From assembly GCA_963709075.1 (NCBI GenBank), contig CAVPUY010000002.1:310001-374000 (forward strand): a stretch of 64,000 nt of DNA, in the 5' to 3' direction. This stretch comes from Palsa-506 sp963709075 (GTDB lineage: Bacteria > Actinomycetota > Actinomycetes > Streptosporangiales > Streptosporangiaceae). A program made the translations under genes and the position numbers. The stretch's first letter is position 1, and every line of letters starts with the position of its first letter. The notes under the pieces were generated by a model. That model was given only the letters and a program-made list of their open reading frames with translations, did no database searches and had not been told where the DNA came from. This document shows positions 55,003 through 63,430 of the stretch, in pieces.

Positions 55003-56583
55003 GTGAATGGCATGAGGACCGACGAGCCGCCGGCCGGGAGCTACCGTCCGGGCAGACAGGCCGGGAAGCTACCGTCCGGGCACCGCCGGGAGCTACCGTC
55101 CGGAGAGCTGCCGTCCGGCGAGCGGACCACGCCGCGGGGGGCGTGGCTGGCGTTGGCGGTGGTGGCGATCGGGCTGTTCCTGGCGGTGGTGTCCACCACG
55201 GTGGTCAGCGTCGCACTGCCGACGATCGGCCGCGAGTTGCAGGCCGGCCCGGCCGGCCTGGAGTGGATCGTCGACGCGTACGTGGTGGTCTATGCGAGCC
55301 TGCTGATCGCTGGCGGGGTGGCCGGGGACCGGCGCGGTCGCAAGGGCGTGCTCCTGCTCGGCGGCACGGTCTTCGGTGCCGGGTCACTGCTGTGCGGGGT
55401 AGCGCCCTCGGTGGCGGTGCTGCTGGCCGGGCGGGTGCTGGCCGGCCTCGGCGCGGCACTGCTGGTCCCGGGCAGCCTGACCATCATCCGGGTGGTGTTC
55501 GAGAATCCCCGGCAGCGGGCGGTGGCGATCGGGTTGTGGTCGACCAGTTCCGGCCTGGCGCTGGCGGTGGGACCGCCGGCCGGCGGGGTGATCGTGGCCG
55601 GGCTGGGCTGGCGCTGGGTGTTCCTGCTCAACGCCTCGCTTGCCGCGGCGCTTGTCCTGGCGGCTGCGCGGTTGCTGCCGCGCCTCGAGCGCACCGCGGG
55701 CCGCGGCCGTTTCGACTGGCTCGCCGCGATCTTGTCCTCGGCGGCGGTGGCCATGCTGGCGCTGGCGGTCATCGAGGGCCAGGACCGCGGCTGGACGTCC
55801 GTCCCGGTCCTGGCCGCCTTCGCGGCTGGCGCTGCCGCCCTCGGCGGGTTCATCCGGTGGGAGCGCAGGCAGGCGAACCCGCTGATCGATATGTCGCTTT
55901 TCGGCCGGCCCGCGTTCACCGCCGCTAACCTGGCCGCGTTCGTCGTGTTCTTCGCCTTTGTCGGGGCGATCGTGTACTTCAGCGCCTACCTCCAGCAGGT
56001 ACAGGGCCGCTCACCGATCGTCGCGGGCCTGGACGTGGCCGCGATCGGAGTCGCCTACGCTTTGGCCGCCACGGCCTCGGGCCGCCTGGTCGGGCACATC
56101 GGCGAGCGCGCGCCGCTGATCGCCGGGCTGATCATCAGCGGCGCGGCGATGCTGGGCCTGCTGCGGCTGCGACCGGACACCGGCATCGGGGCGATCTGGT
56201 GGAACTTCGCGCTCCTCGGTCTCGGTACCGGGTTGTGCGGGACGCCGATGAGCACGATCGCGATGTCTGCGGTGGACACCGCCCGCGCCGGGATGGCCTC
56301 GGCCGTGCTCAACGCGCTGCGCCAGGTCGGGCAGGTCTTCGGCGTCGCGGTGCTCGGCGCGCTCGTCTACGCCGGCCTGCCCGCGGGCAGCGCCGGCCAA
56401 CGACTCGACCCGGCGCACGCCGCGCTGTTCATCACCGGCCTGCACCGGGCACTGTGGGTGTCCGGGCTGGCACTGTTCGCGTCGGCGCTGACCGTCGCCC
56501 TCCTCACCCGCCCGGTGCATCAGCGTGCGCCAGCAGACCCGGTGCGTCAGCGCGCGCCAACTCTCGTTAAGAACAGATCATGA
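55003..56583 (+). CDS. MFS transporter, DHA2 (EmrB-type) drug exporter
   Basis: 526 residues, ~14 helices. The DHA2 signature region is STTVVSVALPTIGRELQAGP, then LEWIVDAYVVVYASLLIAGG and motif A GVAGDRRGRKGVLLLGG. Motif C-like GLALAVGPPAGGVIVAGLGW follows. It is divergent from a LysR regulator and so is probably induced by its own substrate. The cytoplasmic N-terminus (~45 residues) contains short repeats of (E/K)LPSG. GTG 55003 or ATG 55012 could be the start. The C-terminus also has a small repeat (PVHQRAPADPVRQRAP). Confidence 0.91.
   Translation: MNGMRTDEPPAGSYRPGRQAGKLPSGHRRELPSGELPSGERTTPRGAWLALAVVAIGLFLAVVSTTVVSVALPTIGRELQAGPAGLEWIVDAYVVVYASLLIAGGVAGDRRGRKGVLLLGGTVFGAGSLLCGVAPSVAVLLAGRVLAGLGAALLVPGSLTIIRVVFENPRQRAVAIGLWSTSSGLALAVGPPAGGVIVAGLGWRWVFLLNASLAAALVLAAARLLPRLERTAGRGRFDWLAAILSSAAVAMLALAVIEGQDRGWTSVPVLAAFAAGAAALGGFIRWERRQANPLIDMSLFGRPAFTAANLAAFVVFFAFVGAIVYFSAYLQQVQGRSPIVAGLDVAAIGVAYALAATASGRLVGHIGERAPLIAGLIISGAAMLGLLRLRPDTGIGAIWWNFALLGLGTGLCGTPMSTIAMSAVDTARAGMASAVLNALRQVGQVFGVAVLGALVYAGLPAGSAGQRLDPAHAALFITGLHRALWVSGLALFASALTVALLTRPVHQRAPADPVRQRAPTLVKNRS
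55034..55118 (+). repeat. short tandem repeat in MFS N-terminus
   Basis: Four units of about 15-20 bases (consensus CCGGGAGCTACCGTCCGG) at 55034-55052, 55061-55080, 55086-55103 and 55104-55118. Spacing changes put them in different registers, giving SYRPG, KLPSG, ELPSG and ELPSG. Each unit is partly palindromic (CCGG...CCGG). Confidence 0.75.
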
Positions 56584-56646
56584 GCCGCCCGGGCACACCG
56601 CAGGCGCTTATCGCGGGCTGGCCGTGCCGCGCCGCCGAGGATGGAT

Positions 56647-57060
56647 CTACGATTGGTCGAGCACGGCGAACAGCAGACCGCCGATCATGGCCATGTTCTT
56701 GTGGAACTGGATTCGCTGCAGCTTGCGGGCGGCCGGATCCTCGATCGTCCAGTACGCGTGCCCGGCCAGGGTGGTGGGAACCAGCGAGCAGGCCAGGGCG
56801 AGGGCGGACAGCCGCGGGGCCCGGCCAAGCACCAGGAGCGTGCCGCCCAGCACCTGCACGGCAGCGTTCCCCCGCACCACCAGCGCGTCGTCGGCGGGAA
56901 GCGGAACCATCCTGCGGACCGCGGCCAGCACCGGGGCGGCCTGATCGACACGGGCGCCGGGCGCCCGCAGGGCATCGAAGCCGAGCAGGGCATAGGTGGA
57001 TCCGGTCAGGATGCGGGCGGCAGGGCGCAAGGGCAACAGCATGCGCCGGGTCGTGGTCAT
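56647..57060 (-). CDS. DoxX family membrane protein
   Basis: 137 residues with four helices. AARILTGSTYALLGFDALRA, VRGNAAVQVLGGTLLVLGRA, PRLSALALACSLVPTTLAGHA and QFHKNMAMIGGLLFAVLDQ match the DoxX pattern (polar HKN before the last helix). These proteins are linked to thiol/redox homeostasis in the membrane. It is convergent with the MFS gene and divergent from the NADH dehydrogenase-like gene, with which it may share redox roles. Confidence 0.87.
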   Translation of the reverse strand: MTTTRRMLLPLRPAARILTGSTYALLGFDALRAPGARVDQAAPVLAAVRRMVPLPADDALVVRGNAAVQVLGGTLLVLGRAPRLSALALACSLVPTTLAGHAYWTIEDPAARKLQRIQFHKNMAMIGGLLFAVLDQS

Positions 57061-57261
57061 AGCGCCTCGATACGGGTCCGGGGAACCTTCGTCTGCAGGA
57101 CTTTACGCGCCGGCCTAAGGCGGCGCGCTAGCGCAGGCCAGCATGACATGCGGGTACCCCGCGCCGCACGGCGGGCACGGCCCTGGGAGGATGTGCGGCA
57201 CGTTGCCATGACTGCGGATTCAGCGCAGCACCCGCGCGGTGATGGCCCGGGAGGTGGGCGC

Positions 57262-58602
57262 ATGACGGGTCGACGGCACCGGGTGGTCGTCGTCGGTGGT
57301 GGTTTCGGCGGCATCAACGTGACGCACGCCCTGGCCGGCGCCAGAGCCGATGTGACGGTCGTGGACCGCACCAACCACCACCTGTTCCAGCCGCTGCTGT
57401 ATCAAGTGGCTGCCGGGATCCTGCCCGAGGGGCTGATCGCGCCGGCCCTGCGTCATGTGATCAGGAAACAGGCGAATGCACGGACGTTGCTTGCCGACGT
57501 GAAGGACGTGGACCTGACCGGCCGGACCGTGTCTGCGGTGGCACCGGACGGCCGGGAGCTGACCCTGTGCTACGACACGCTGGTTATCGCCGGCGGGGCC
57601 ACGGACGCCTATTTCGGGCACGAGGAGTGGGCTGAGTTCGCGCCGGGGATGAAGACCCTGGAGGACGCTCGCCACCTGCGCAGCCACATTCTCAGTGCCT
57701 TCGAGATGGCCGAGCTTGCTACCGATCCCGCGGAACGGGCAGCGTACCTGACATTCGTGGTCGTAGGAGCCGGGCCGACCGGGGTTGAGCTGGTCGGCCA
57801 GCTGGCCGAGCTGGCGCATCAGGTGCTGCCGAGGGACTACCGCTCGGCGGTCACAACGGAGGCGACGATCCTGCTGGTCGAGGCCGGCCCGGAGGTTCTG
57901 GGTGCGTTCGACCCGAAGCTGCAGCGCTATACCCGGCGGCGGCTGGAGAAGATGGGCGTCGACGTGCGCCTGAACACCGCGGCGATCGGGATGGACCACG
58001 ACAGCATCACCTTGAGGGATCCAGCAGACGAGGAGCAGATTCCGGCCCGGACGAAGATCTGGGCGGCGGGCGTGCGGGCATCTCCGCTGGCCGGAATGCT
58101 CGCCAAGGCTACCGGCGCCGAGACCGACCGGGCCGGGCGGGTTGCGGTCCTGCCGGACTGCAGCCTGCCCGGCCATCCGGAAGTCTTCGCCGTCGGGGAC
58201 ATGGTCACGCTGAACCAGTTGCCCGGAGTCGCGCAGCCGGCCATCCAGGAGGGAAGGTACGTCGGCAAGCTGGTCCGGGCACGGCTCGACAGCGGCGCGC
58301 AGGCGAAGCCCTTCAGGTACCTGGACAAGGGCAGCATGGCCACGATCGGGCACCTGTCCGCGGTCACGGACTCCTTCGGCATGAAGTTCACCGGCGTGAT
58401 CGGCTACACGATGTGGGGATTCGTCCACGTGCTCTACCTGATCGGGTGGGGCAACCGGCTGGGCGCTATCTATTCCTGGGGCCGCGCGCTGACCTTCGCC
58501 AAGAACCGAGCCCATCGGGTCATCACCTTCGAGCAGGCGGCATACGAACTCACTGAGCACCCTGCGCGCGGTGAAGCACCAGATCGGCCTCGTGAATCGT
58601 GA
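57262..58602 (+). CDS. type II NADH dehydrogenase-like FAD oxidoreductase
   Basis: 446 residues. The FAD site is HRVVVVGGGFGGINVTHALA; the NAD(P) site is FVVVGAGPTGVELVGQLAEL. The NDH-2 features NHHLFQPLLYQVAAGILPEG, PEVFAVGDMVTLNQLPGVAQ and AQPAIQEGRYVGKL are present. The C-terminal amphipathic end (GFVHVLYLIGWGNRLGAIY) would bind the membrane. It probably passes electrons from NADH to quinone without pumping protons. GGGAGG six bases before ATG 57262 fixes the start. Confidence 0.92.
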   Translation: MTGRRHRVVVVGGGFGGINVTHALAGARADVTVVDRTNHHLFQPLLYQVAAGILPEGLIAPALRHVIRKQANARTLLADVKDVDLTGRTVSAVAPDGRELTLCYDTLVIAGGATDAYFGHEEWAEFAPGMKTLEDARHLRSHILSAFEMAELATDPAERAAYLTFVVVGAGPTGVELVGQLAELAHQVLPRDYRSAVTTEATILLVEAGPEVLGAFDPKLQRYTRRRLEKMGVDVRLNTAAIGMDHDSITLRDPADEEQIPARTKIWAAGVRASPLAGMLAKATGAETDRAGRVAVLPDCSLPGHPEVFAVGDMVTLNQLPGVAQPAIQEGRYVGKLVRARLDSGAQAKPFRYLDKGSMATIGHLSAVTDSFGMKFTGVIGYTMWGFVHVLYLIGWGNRLGAIYSWGRALTFAKNRAHRVITFEQAAYELTEHPARGEAPDRPRES

Positions 58603-58809
58603 AAGCGCGGGCGCTCACGCGCCGCTAGGTGCAGCAGGCCGCAGCCGGCCTCCCGCATCGCCGACCGCCGGCATCCGCGGCATGATCCGAGGTCGCTCGC
58701 GCACCCGCACAGCGGCCGATGCGTGCAAGCATTGGTCGAGCCCACCAGTTCGCGCAAGCCCATCAGCCAGCACGACGCGGAGCCCTGCGGCCGGCCGGAG
58801 GCCCTCATC

Positions 58810-59424
58810 ATGGAGTATCTCGTCACCATGACCACCCACGTTCCGGAGGGAACTGCCGGGGAAACCGTCGATGACACCCGCACCCGCGAGGCCGCACGCT
58901 CGCGTGAGCTCGCGACGCAGGGACACCTGCTTCGCCTGTGGCGTCCGCCGCTGCGACCGGGCGAATGGCGAACGCTCGGGCTTTTCGCCGCCGCCGACCG
59001 CGGTCAGCTCGAGGAAGTCCTCACCTCGATGCCGCTGCGCGCGTGGCGCACCGATCAGGTCACGCCGCTGTCGCCGCACCCGGATGACCCGGCACTCACC
59101 CGAGCCGGACCCAGGTCCGCAGGGGAAGCAGCCATGGAATTCCTGACCACCTTCACCGTCACCGTCCCGGCTGGCACACCCGGCCAGGACGTCGACGACG
59201 CCGAGGCGCGCGAGGCAGAACGCGCGCGTGAACTAGCCGGCCAAGGCAACCTCCTCCGGCTCTGGCTGCTGCCAGGCGAAGGGCATGCGCTGGGCCTGTG
59301 GCGAGCCCGCGACGCTGCCGGGATGCAGGCGATCTTGAGGTCACTGCCGCTGGACGCCTGGATGAGCGTGCAGACCACGCCGCTTACCCAGCACCCCAGC
59401 GATCCCGCGATCACCGGCAGCTGA
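58810..59424 (+). CDS. tandem muconolactone isomerase-domain protein
   Basis: 204 residues made of two ~95-residue copies. The first begins MEYLVTMTTHVPEGTAGETV with REAARSRELATQGHLLRLWR; the second, after a GRP-type linker, begins MEFLTTFTVTVPAGTPGQDV with REAERARELAGQGNLLRLWL. Each ends with a (P)L..W......TPL..HP.DP motif as in muconolactone delta-isomerase. Normal members have one ~90-residue domain and form decamers. No other catechol-pathway gene is near. GGAGG eight bases before ATG 58810 supports the start. Confidence 0.85.
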   Translation: MEYLVTMTTHVPEGTAGETVDDTRTREAARSRELATQGHLLRLWRPPLRPGEWRTLGLFAAADRGQLEEVLTSMPLRAWRTDQVTPLSPHPDDPALTRAGPRSAGEAAMEFLTTFTVTVPAGTPGQDVDDAEAREAERARELAGQGNLLRLWLLPGEGHALGLWRARDAAGMQAILRSLPLDAWMSVQTTPLTQHPSDPAITGS

Positions 59425-59488
59425 CCACGCCCGGACGCAGCCGCCTGCTTGACACCAGGCTTCGCTGCACATCACCGAGAGGAACGTC

Positions 59489-60202
59489 ATGAGCGACAAG
59501 GAACAGCGAGTCGCCATCGTCACCGGAGGCTCTCAGGGCATCGGCGCGGGCATCGTGGCGGCGTACCGCCGGCAGGGCTGGGCGGTCGTGGCCAACGCCC
59601 GCACGATCAAGCCCACCGGGGACCGGGACGTGCTCGTGGTCGAGGGAGACGTCTCCGAGCCCGGCACCACCGGCCGGATCATCGCCGAGGCAGTCGAACG
59701 CTTCGGACGCATCGACACCCTCATCAACAACGCCGGCGTCTTCATCTCCAAGCCGTTCACCGACTACAGCACCGAAGACTACGCGGCTGTTGTCGGCGTC
59801 AACCTCACCGGATTCTTCATGCTGACCCAGCGCGCCATCGCCGAGATGCTGAACCGAGACGGCGGCCACGTCGTCAACATCACGACGACCCTCGCGGACT
59901 ACGCGGACTCCAGCGTGCCATCAGTCCTGACCGCACTCACCAAGGGCGGCATCGCATCGGCCACCAGGTCACTGGCAATCGAGTACGCCGACCGCGGCAT
60001 CCGGGTCAACGCCGTCTCGCCAGGCGTCATCCAGACGCCGATGCATCCGCCGGAAAGCTACGACGCGCAGGCCCGCCGCACCCCCCTCGGCCGGGTAGGC
60101 CAGGTCAGCGACATCGCCGACGGCATACTCTTCCTGGAGTCATCGCCCTACATCACCGGCGAAATCCTGCACATCGACGGCGGCCAGAACGCCGGCCACT
60201 GA
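59489..60202 (+). CDS. SDR family oxidoreductase
   Basis: 237 residues. The NAD(P) site is AIVTGGSQGIGAGIVAAYRR, with NNAG at TLINNAGVFISKPF. The C-terminus PLGRVGQVSDIADGILFLES and ITGEILHIDGGQNAGH is classical. The catalytic Ser-Tyr-x-x-x-Lys is not kept: at the expected place SSVPSVLTALTKGG has Lys but Thr in place of Tyr. Activity may therefore differ from usual SDRs. GAGAGGAACGTC precedes ATG 59489. It follows the isomerase-type gene by 64 bp in the same direction. Confidence 0.9.
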   Translation: MSDKEQRVAIVTGGSQGIGAGIVAAYRRQGWAVVANARTIKPTGDRDVLVVEGDVSEPGTTGRIIAEAVERFGRIDTLINNAGVFISKPFTDYSTEDYAAVVGVNLTGFFMLTQRAIAEMLNRDGGHVVNITTTLADYADSSVPSVLTALTKGGIASATRSLAIEYADRGIRVNAVSPGVIQTPMHPPESYDAQARRTPLGRVGQVSDIADGILFLESSPYITGEILHIDGGQNAGH

Positions 60203-60225
60203 CCCGGCGCACGGCCGGCTGGCGA

Positions 60226-61632
60226 CTATTGACCTAGCAGCCAGCGCCCGGGCTCGACGAGCTTGCGGGCCTCGGCCGGTCCCCACGATCCGGGCCGGTA
60301 GGAGCAGATCTCGGGCGGGTTCGACAGCAGCGGCTCGGCAACATTCCACACCGCGGCCAGCCCGTCCGGGCGGGTGAACAGCGAACGGTCGCCGATGAGC
60401 ACGTCATGGATAAGCCGGACGTAAGGCGGCAGCGGGTTCGCGCCCTGCAGGCGGGACAGCGGGATCGCGGTGTGCGCGACGTCGAGGTCCAGTGCCGGGC
60501 CGGGCTTCTTGGCCACCAGCGACAGGTCGATCTCGCCGCTGCCAGAAAGGGAGAACGACAGGACGTTCGCATCGCGCGGCAGCTGCCCGGCAAGAGGCCC
60601 GGCAGGCTCCCGCAGGATCAGGCTGACCTGCTGCTCCGTCGCGGCCAGCCGCTTGCCCGTGCGCAAGTAGAAGGGCACGCCGCGCCAGCGGTCGTTGTCG
60701 ATCCAGAGGCGGGCCGCGACAAAGGTGTCCCGGCTGGACCCAGGCGCCACGCCGGGCACGTCGCGGTAGCCGGCGAACTGGCCAAGCACCACTTCGCCCG
60801 GGTCGAGCAGCCGGAAGCAGCCAATCACCTTCTCTCGCCTGGCCTGCAGATCGGCGGCGCCGAGGCTGGCCGGAGGCTCCATGGCCACCTCGGCAGCCAC
60901 CTGGAACAGGTGCGTGACCAGCATGTCAAGCACCGCGCCGGTGGCGTCGTAGAACACCGACCGGTCGGTGATGCCGAGCTTCTCGGGCACGTCGATCTGG
61001 ACGGACTCGACGTGCCTGCGATTCCACATCGCGGAGAACAGCCCGTTCGCGAAGCGCAGCAGGTGCAAGTCCTGCGTCGCCTCCTTGCCAAGGAAATGGT
61101 CGATCCGGTAGACCTGCCGCTCGTCCAGCACCGAGTGCACGACCCGGTCGAGGGCGCGGAAGTCCTCCGGCGACGTGCCGAACGGCTTCTCGTAGACGAC
61201 GCGGGCACCCTGGGCGAGCCCGTGCTGGCCCAGGGCCTTGGTCAGCCCGGCGAAGGCGACCGGGGGCACCGCGAGGTAATGCACCAGCTGCGGGTCGCCG
61301 CCCAGCGAAGCGCTGGTCTTGCCCAGCACGTCCAGCATGCTGCCGGGATCGTCGGTGCTGAAGCCGCCGCCGGCGAAGAACACGCGCTCGGCGAACGACT
61401 TCCACGGACCCGGCTCCGGTTGCGGGCCGAACTCGGTCAGCGCGTCGTGGACATGGCGGCGGAAGTCCTCGTGGGCGACATCACCGCGGCCGTTGCCCAC
61501 CAGCATCCACCGCCTGGGCAGCAACCCCTCGAGCGCGAGCCGGTAAAACGCCGGCAGCACCATGCGCTTGGCCAGATCGCCGGTTCCGCCAAAGAGGACG
61601 AACATCGTCGGACCGGGATCTGGGCTGGACAT
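60226..61632 (-). CDS. zwf: glucose-6-phosphate 1-dehydrogenase
   Basis: 468 residues. The NADP site is FVLFGGTGDLAKRMVLPAFY; the active-site motif is VYRIDHFLGKEATQDL, with YEKPFGTSPEDFRALD before it. GVPFYLRTGKRLAA, PPYVRLIHDVLIGDRSLFTR and the ending SWGPAEARKLVEPGRWL match the family. It starts the oxidative pentose phosphate path and makes NADPH. ATG 61632 is the family start; the longer frame has no homology. No opcA, tal or tkt gene is adjacent, so it may be a second copy. It is convergent with the SDR gene by 23 bp. Confidence 0.95.
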   Translation of the reverse strand: MSSPDPGPTMFVLFGGTGDLAKRMVLPAFYRLALEGLLPRRWMLVGNGRGDVAHEDFRRHVHDALTEFGPQPEPGPWKSFAERVFFAGGGFSTDDPGSMLDVLGKTSASLGGDPQLVHYLAVPPVAFAGLTKALGQHGLAQGARVVYEKPFGTSPEDFRALDRVVHSVLDERQVYRIDHFLGKEATQDLHLLRFANGLFSAMWNRRHVESVQIDVPEKLGITDRSVFYDATGAVLDMLVTHLFQVAAEVAMEPPASLGAADLQARREKVIGCFRLLDPGEVVLGQFAGYRDVPGVAPGSSRDTFVAARLWIDNDRWRGVPFYLRTGKRLAATEQQVSLILREPAGPLAGQLPRDANVLSFSLSGSGEIDLSLVAKKPGPALDLDVAHTAIPLSRLQGANPLPPYVRLIHDVLIGDRSLFTRPDGLAAVWNVAEPLLSNPPEICSYRPGSWGPAEARKLVEPGRWLLGQ

Positions 61633-61759
61633 GCGGGAACGTTTCGCGGCCGGCATGAAACCCGAGCTTAGTCGGCCATGCACCGGACCTGGAAGCCGCG
61701 GCGCGGTCCGCGGGCGCGGCGGGCGGCCAGATGCCTGCGCGGGCCTGCCCCAGAGCGGA

Positions 61760-62040
61760 GAATTTACCTGCCGGGGACTGCTCGCGGCCGCGGCCACCGC
61801 CCGCAGCGCGTTCGCTGGCCTGCTGGGACGTGGCCATCCCGATCCGGGCCCGCGGCTCGAGGCGCTCGCTGCCGACGCAGCCACCGAACTCCTTGACGCA
61901 GCCGCGCAGCGGCTGGGGCGCCCCGCAGGCCGCCTGGAGCGACGCGGCCGCCCGGAAAGAGAGGTCATCCAGGCGGCTGGGGAGGCTGATCTGCTCATCC
62001 TGGCCCGGGACGGAGACCGCCAGCGGCGCACGGCCCGGCT
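61760..62040 (+). pseudogene. universal stress protein-like fragment
   Basis: The plus strand reads GEFTCRGLLAAAATARSAFA, then DPGPRLEALAADAATELLDA, then EREVIQAAGEADLLILARDG. The last part is the middle of a USP-like domain (EV..AA.EADLL.LARDGD); the expected continuation with the ATP loop and final strand is replaced by the 3' end of the FUSC-like gene. No start is visible. It is a scrap. Confidence 0.55.
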
Positions 62041-62624
62041 TAGCGGTCGCTGCCGTCGGGATCGGCCGGTTCCCGGCCTGGCTGCCGAGCCAGCTGGCTT
62101 ACCGGGCGGATCACCCGCACCCCGATCCAGGCAGCCGCGACGCCGACGGTGACGCCGACGACGGTGTCAGCGAAACGAAGGATGGGCTGCTGCCAGGCAT
62201 CGTGCGGGCTCACCGCGGCCACGACCATGACGACCGCTGTGGTGACCCCGGCGGTAATTGCGTCACCGGGCCGGCCGATCAGCGTGACCACCAGCGCGCT
62301 GACTCCGATCAGCACCGCCAGGGCCCAGGCGTGAAACGGCAGGAACACCAGGTAGATCAGGCAGAGCGTGAAACTCACCGAGGTTGCGGCCACCCGGGAC
62401 ACCGCGGCGGTCGTGCTCTGGTGATAGCTGAAACGGCACACGAACACCGTGGCGATCACGGCCCACAGGCCGCCGAGCAGGTCGTCGGCCCTCGACACCG
62501 AGTGGACGCGCGAAAGGCCGCGCGTCACCAGCCAGTATGCGGACAGGCAGGCGACGGCGAGCAACCCGCAGTCAAGGACCGCCACTTTGACCTCTGCCCA
62601 GCCGAGGCGGCGTCCCGGTGCCAT
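62040..62624 (-). CDS. FUSC/ArAE-like membrane protein
   Basis: 194 residues with five to six helices and a proline-rich tail. LGGLWAVIATVFVCRFSYHQS and RVAATSVSFTLCLIYLVFLP, then GRPGDAITAGVTTAVVMVVA and RFADTVVGVTVGVAAAWIG, follow the pattern of the membrane half of aromatic-acid exporter/FUSC proteins. The large soluble domain of full-length exporters is absent. Such short proteins are common in actinomycetes; function unknown. Confidence 0.75.
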   Translation of the reverse strand: MAPGRRLGWAEVKVAVLDCGLLAVACLSAYWLVTRGLSRVHSVSRADDLLGGLWAVIATVFVCRFSYHQSTTAAVSRVAATSVSFTLCLIYLVFLPFHAWALAVLIGVSALVVTLIGRPGDAITAGVTTAVVMVVAAVSPHDAWQQPILRFADTVVGVTVGVAAAWIGVRVIRPVSQLARQPGREPADPDGSDR

Positions 62625-62750
62625 GACGCCTCCTTCCGGATCCGGGCCAGCTACCCGTACCTTGTTCCCAGTGTGCAGGAACGCCCGGCATCGCGGGACG
62701 CCTCCGCAGGCCGGCGCCGGGCTGCCGAATAGCGGAAAGAGCAGGACATC

Positions 62751-63407
62751 ATGAGCGAGTCAGCTACCTACCAGGGAATCGGCGCCCCGTCCCGCGATCG
62801 GGCTCATACCCTGTTCGCGCAGACGATGGGATACGTCGCGGGCACGGCCGCCCTCTTCGCGCTCGGCGCCTACCTGGGCCGCAACCTGACCTATGGCGTG
62901 GGCATTATCGCGTTCATCGCCGCTTTCGGCTGCCTGATCGGCATGCGGTTCGCGGCACGCAAGTCCCGGCAGCTCACCGCCGGGCTGCTCGCCGCCTTCG
63001 GCCTGCTGATCGGGCTGGCCCTGGCACCGACGCTCGCGTACTACGCCAGCGCGAACCCGCAGGCGCTGTGGCAGGCGGGCGGCGCCACCGCGCTGTTCAT
63101 CGCCGGGTTCGGGGCAGCCGGCTACGCCACCCGGCGCGACCTGTCGGCGATCGCGCGGGTCTGCTTCTGGGCGCTGCTTGCCCTCATAGTGCTCGGCATA
63201 GTACTGATCTTCGTTCACATCCCAGGCGGCGAGCTGATCTACTCCGTGCTCGGCCTGGTGATCTTCGCCGGCTTCACCATGTTCGACTTCCAGCGGCTGC
63301 GGCGCTCTCAGGACATCGACTCCGCGCCGTTGCTGGCCGCCTCGATCTTCCTCGACGTGCTCAACGTCTTCCTGTTCTTCCTGCAGATCTTCTCGAGAAG
63401 CGACTGA
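62751..63407 (+). CDS. Bax inhibitor-1 (BI-1/YccA) family protein
   Basis: 218 residues with seven helices. It starts with a soluble lead (YQGIGAPSRDRAHTLFAQTM), and the sixth and seventh helices have IYSVLGLVIFAGFTMFDFQR and ASIFLDVLNVFLFFLQIFS, the BI-1 signature with the acidic pair (D in MFDFQ and FLDVLN) thought to form a pH/Ca2+ gate. AGGA six bases before the ATG supports the start. No partner is adjacent. Confidence 0.92.
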   Translation: MSESATYQGIGAPSRDRAHTLFAQTMGYVAGTAALFALGAYLGRNLTYGVGIIAFIAAFGCLIGMRFAARKSRQLTAGLLAAFGLLIGLALAPTLAYYASANPQALWQAGGATALFIAGFGAAGYATRRDLSAIARVCFWALLALIVLGIVLIFVHIPGGELIYSVLGLVIFAGFTMFDFQRLRRSQDIDSAPLLAASIFLDVLNVFLFFLQIFSRSD

Positions 63408-63430
63408 GCGGCCGCCTCCGGCCGGGGCGG

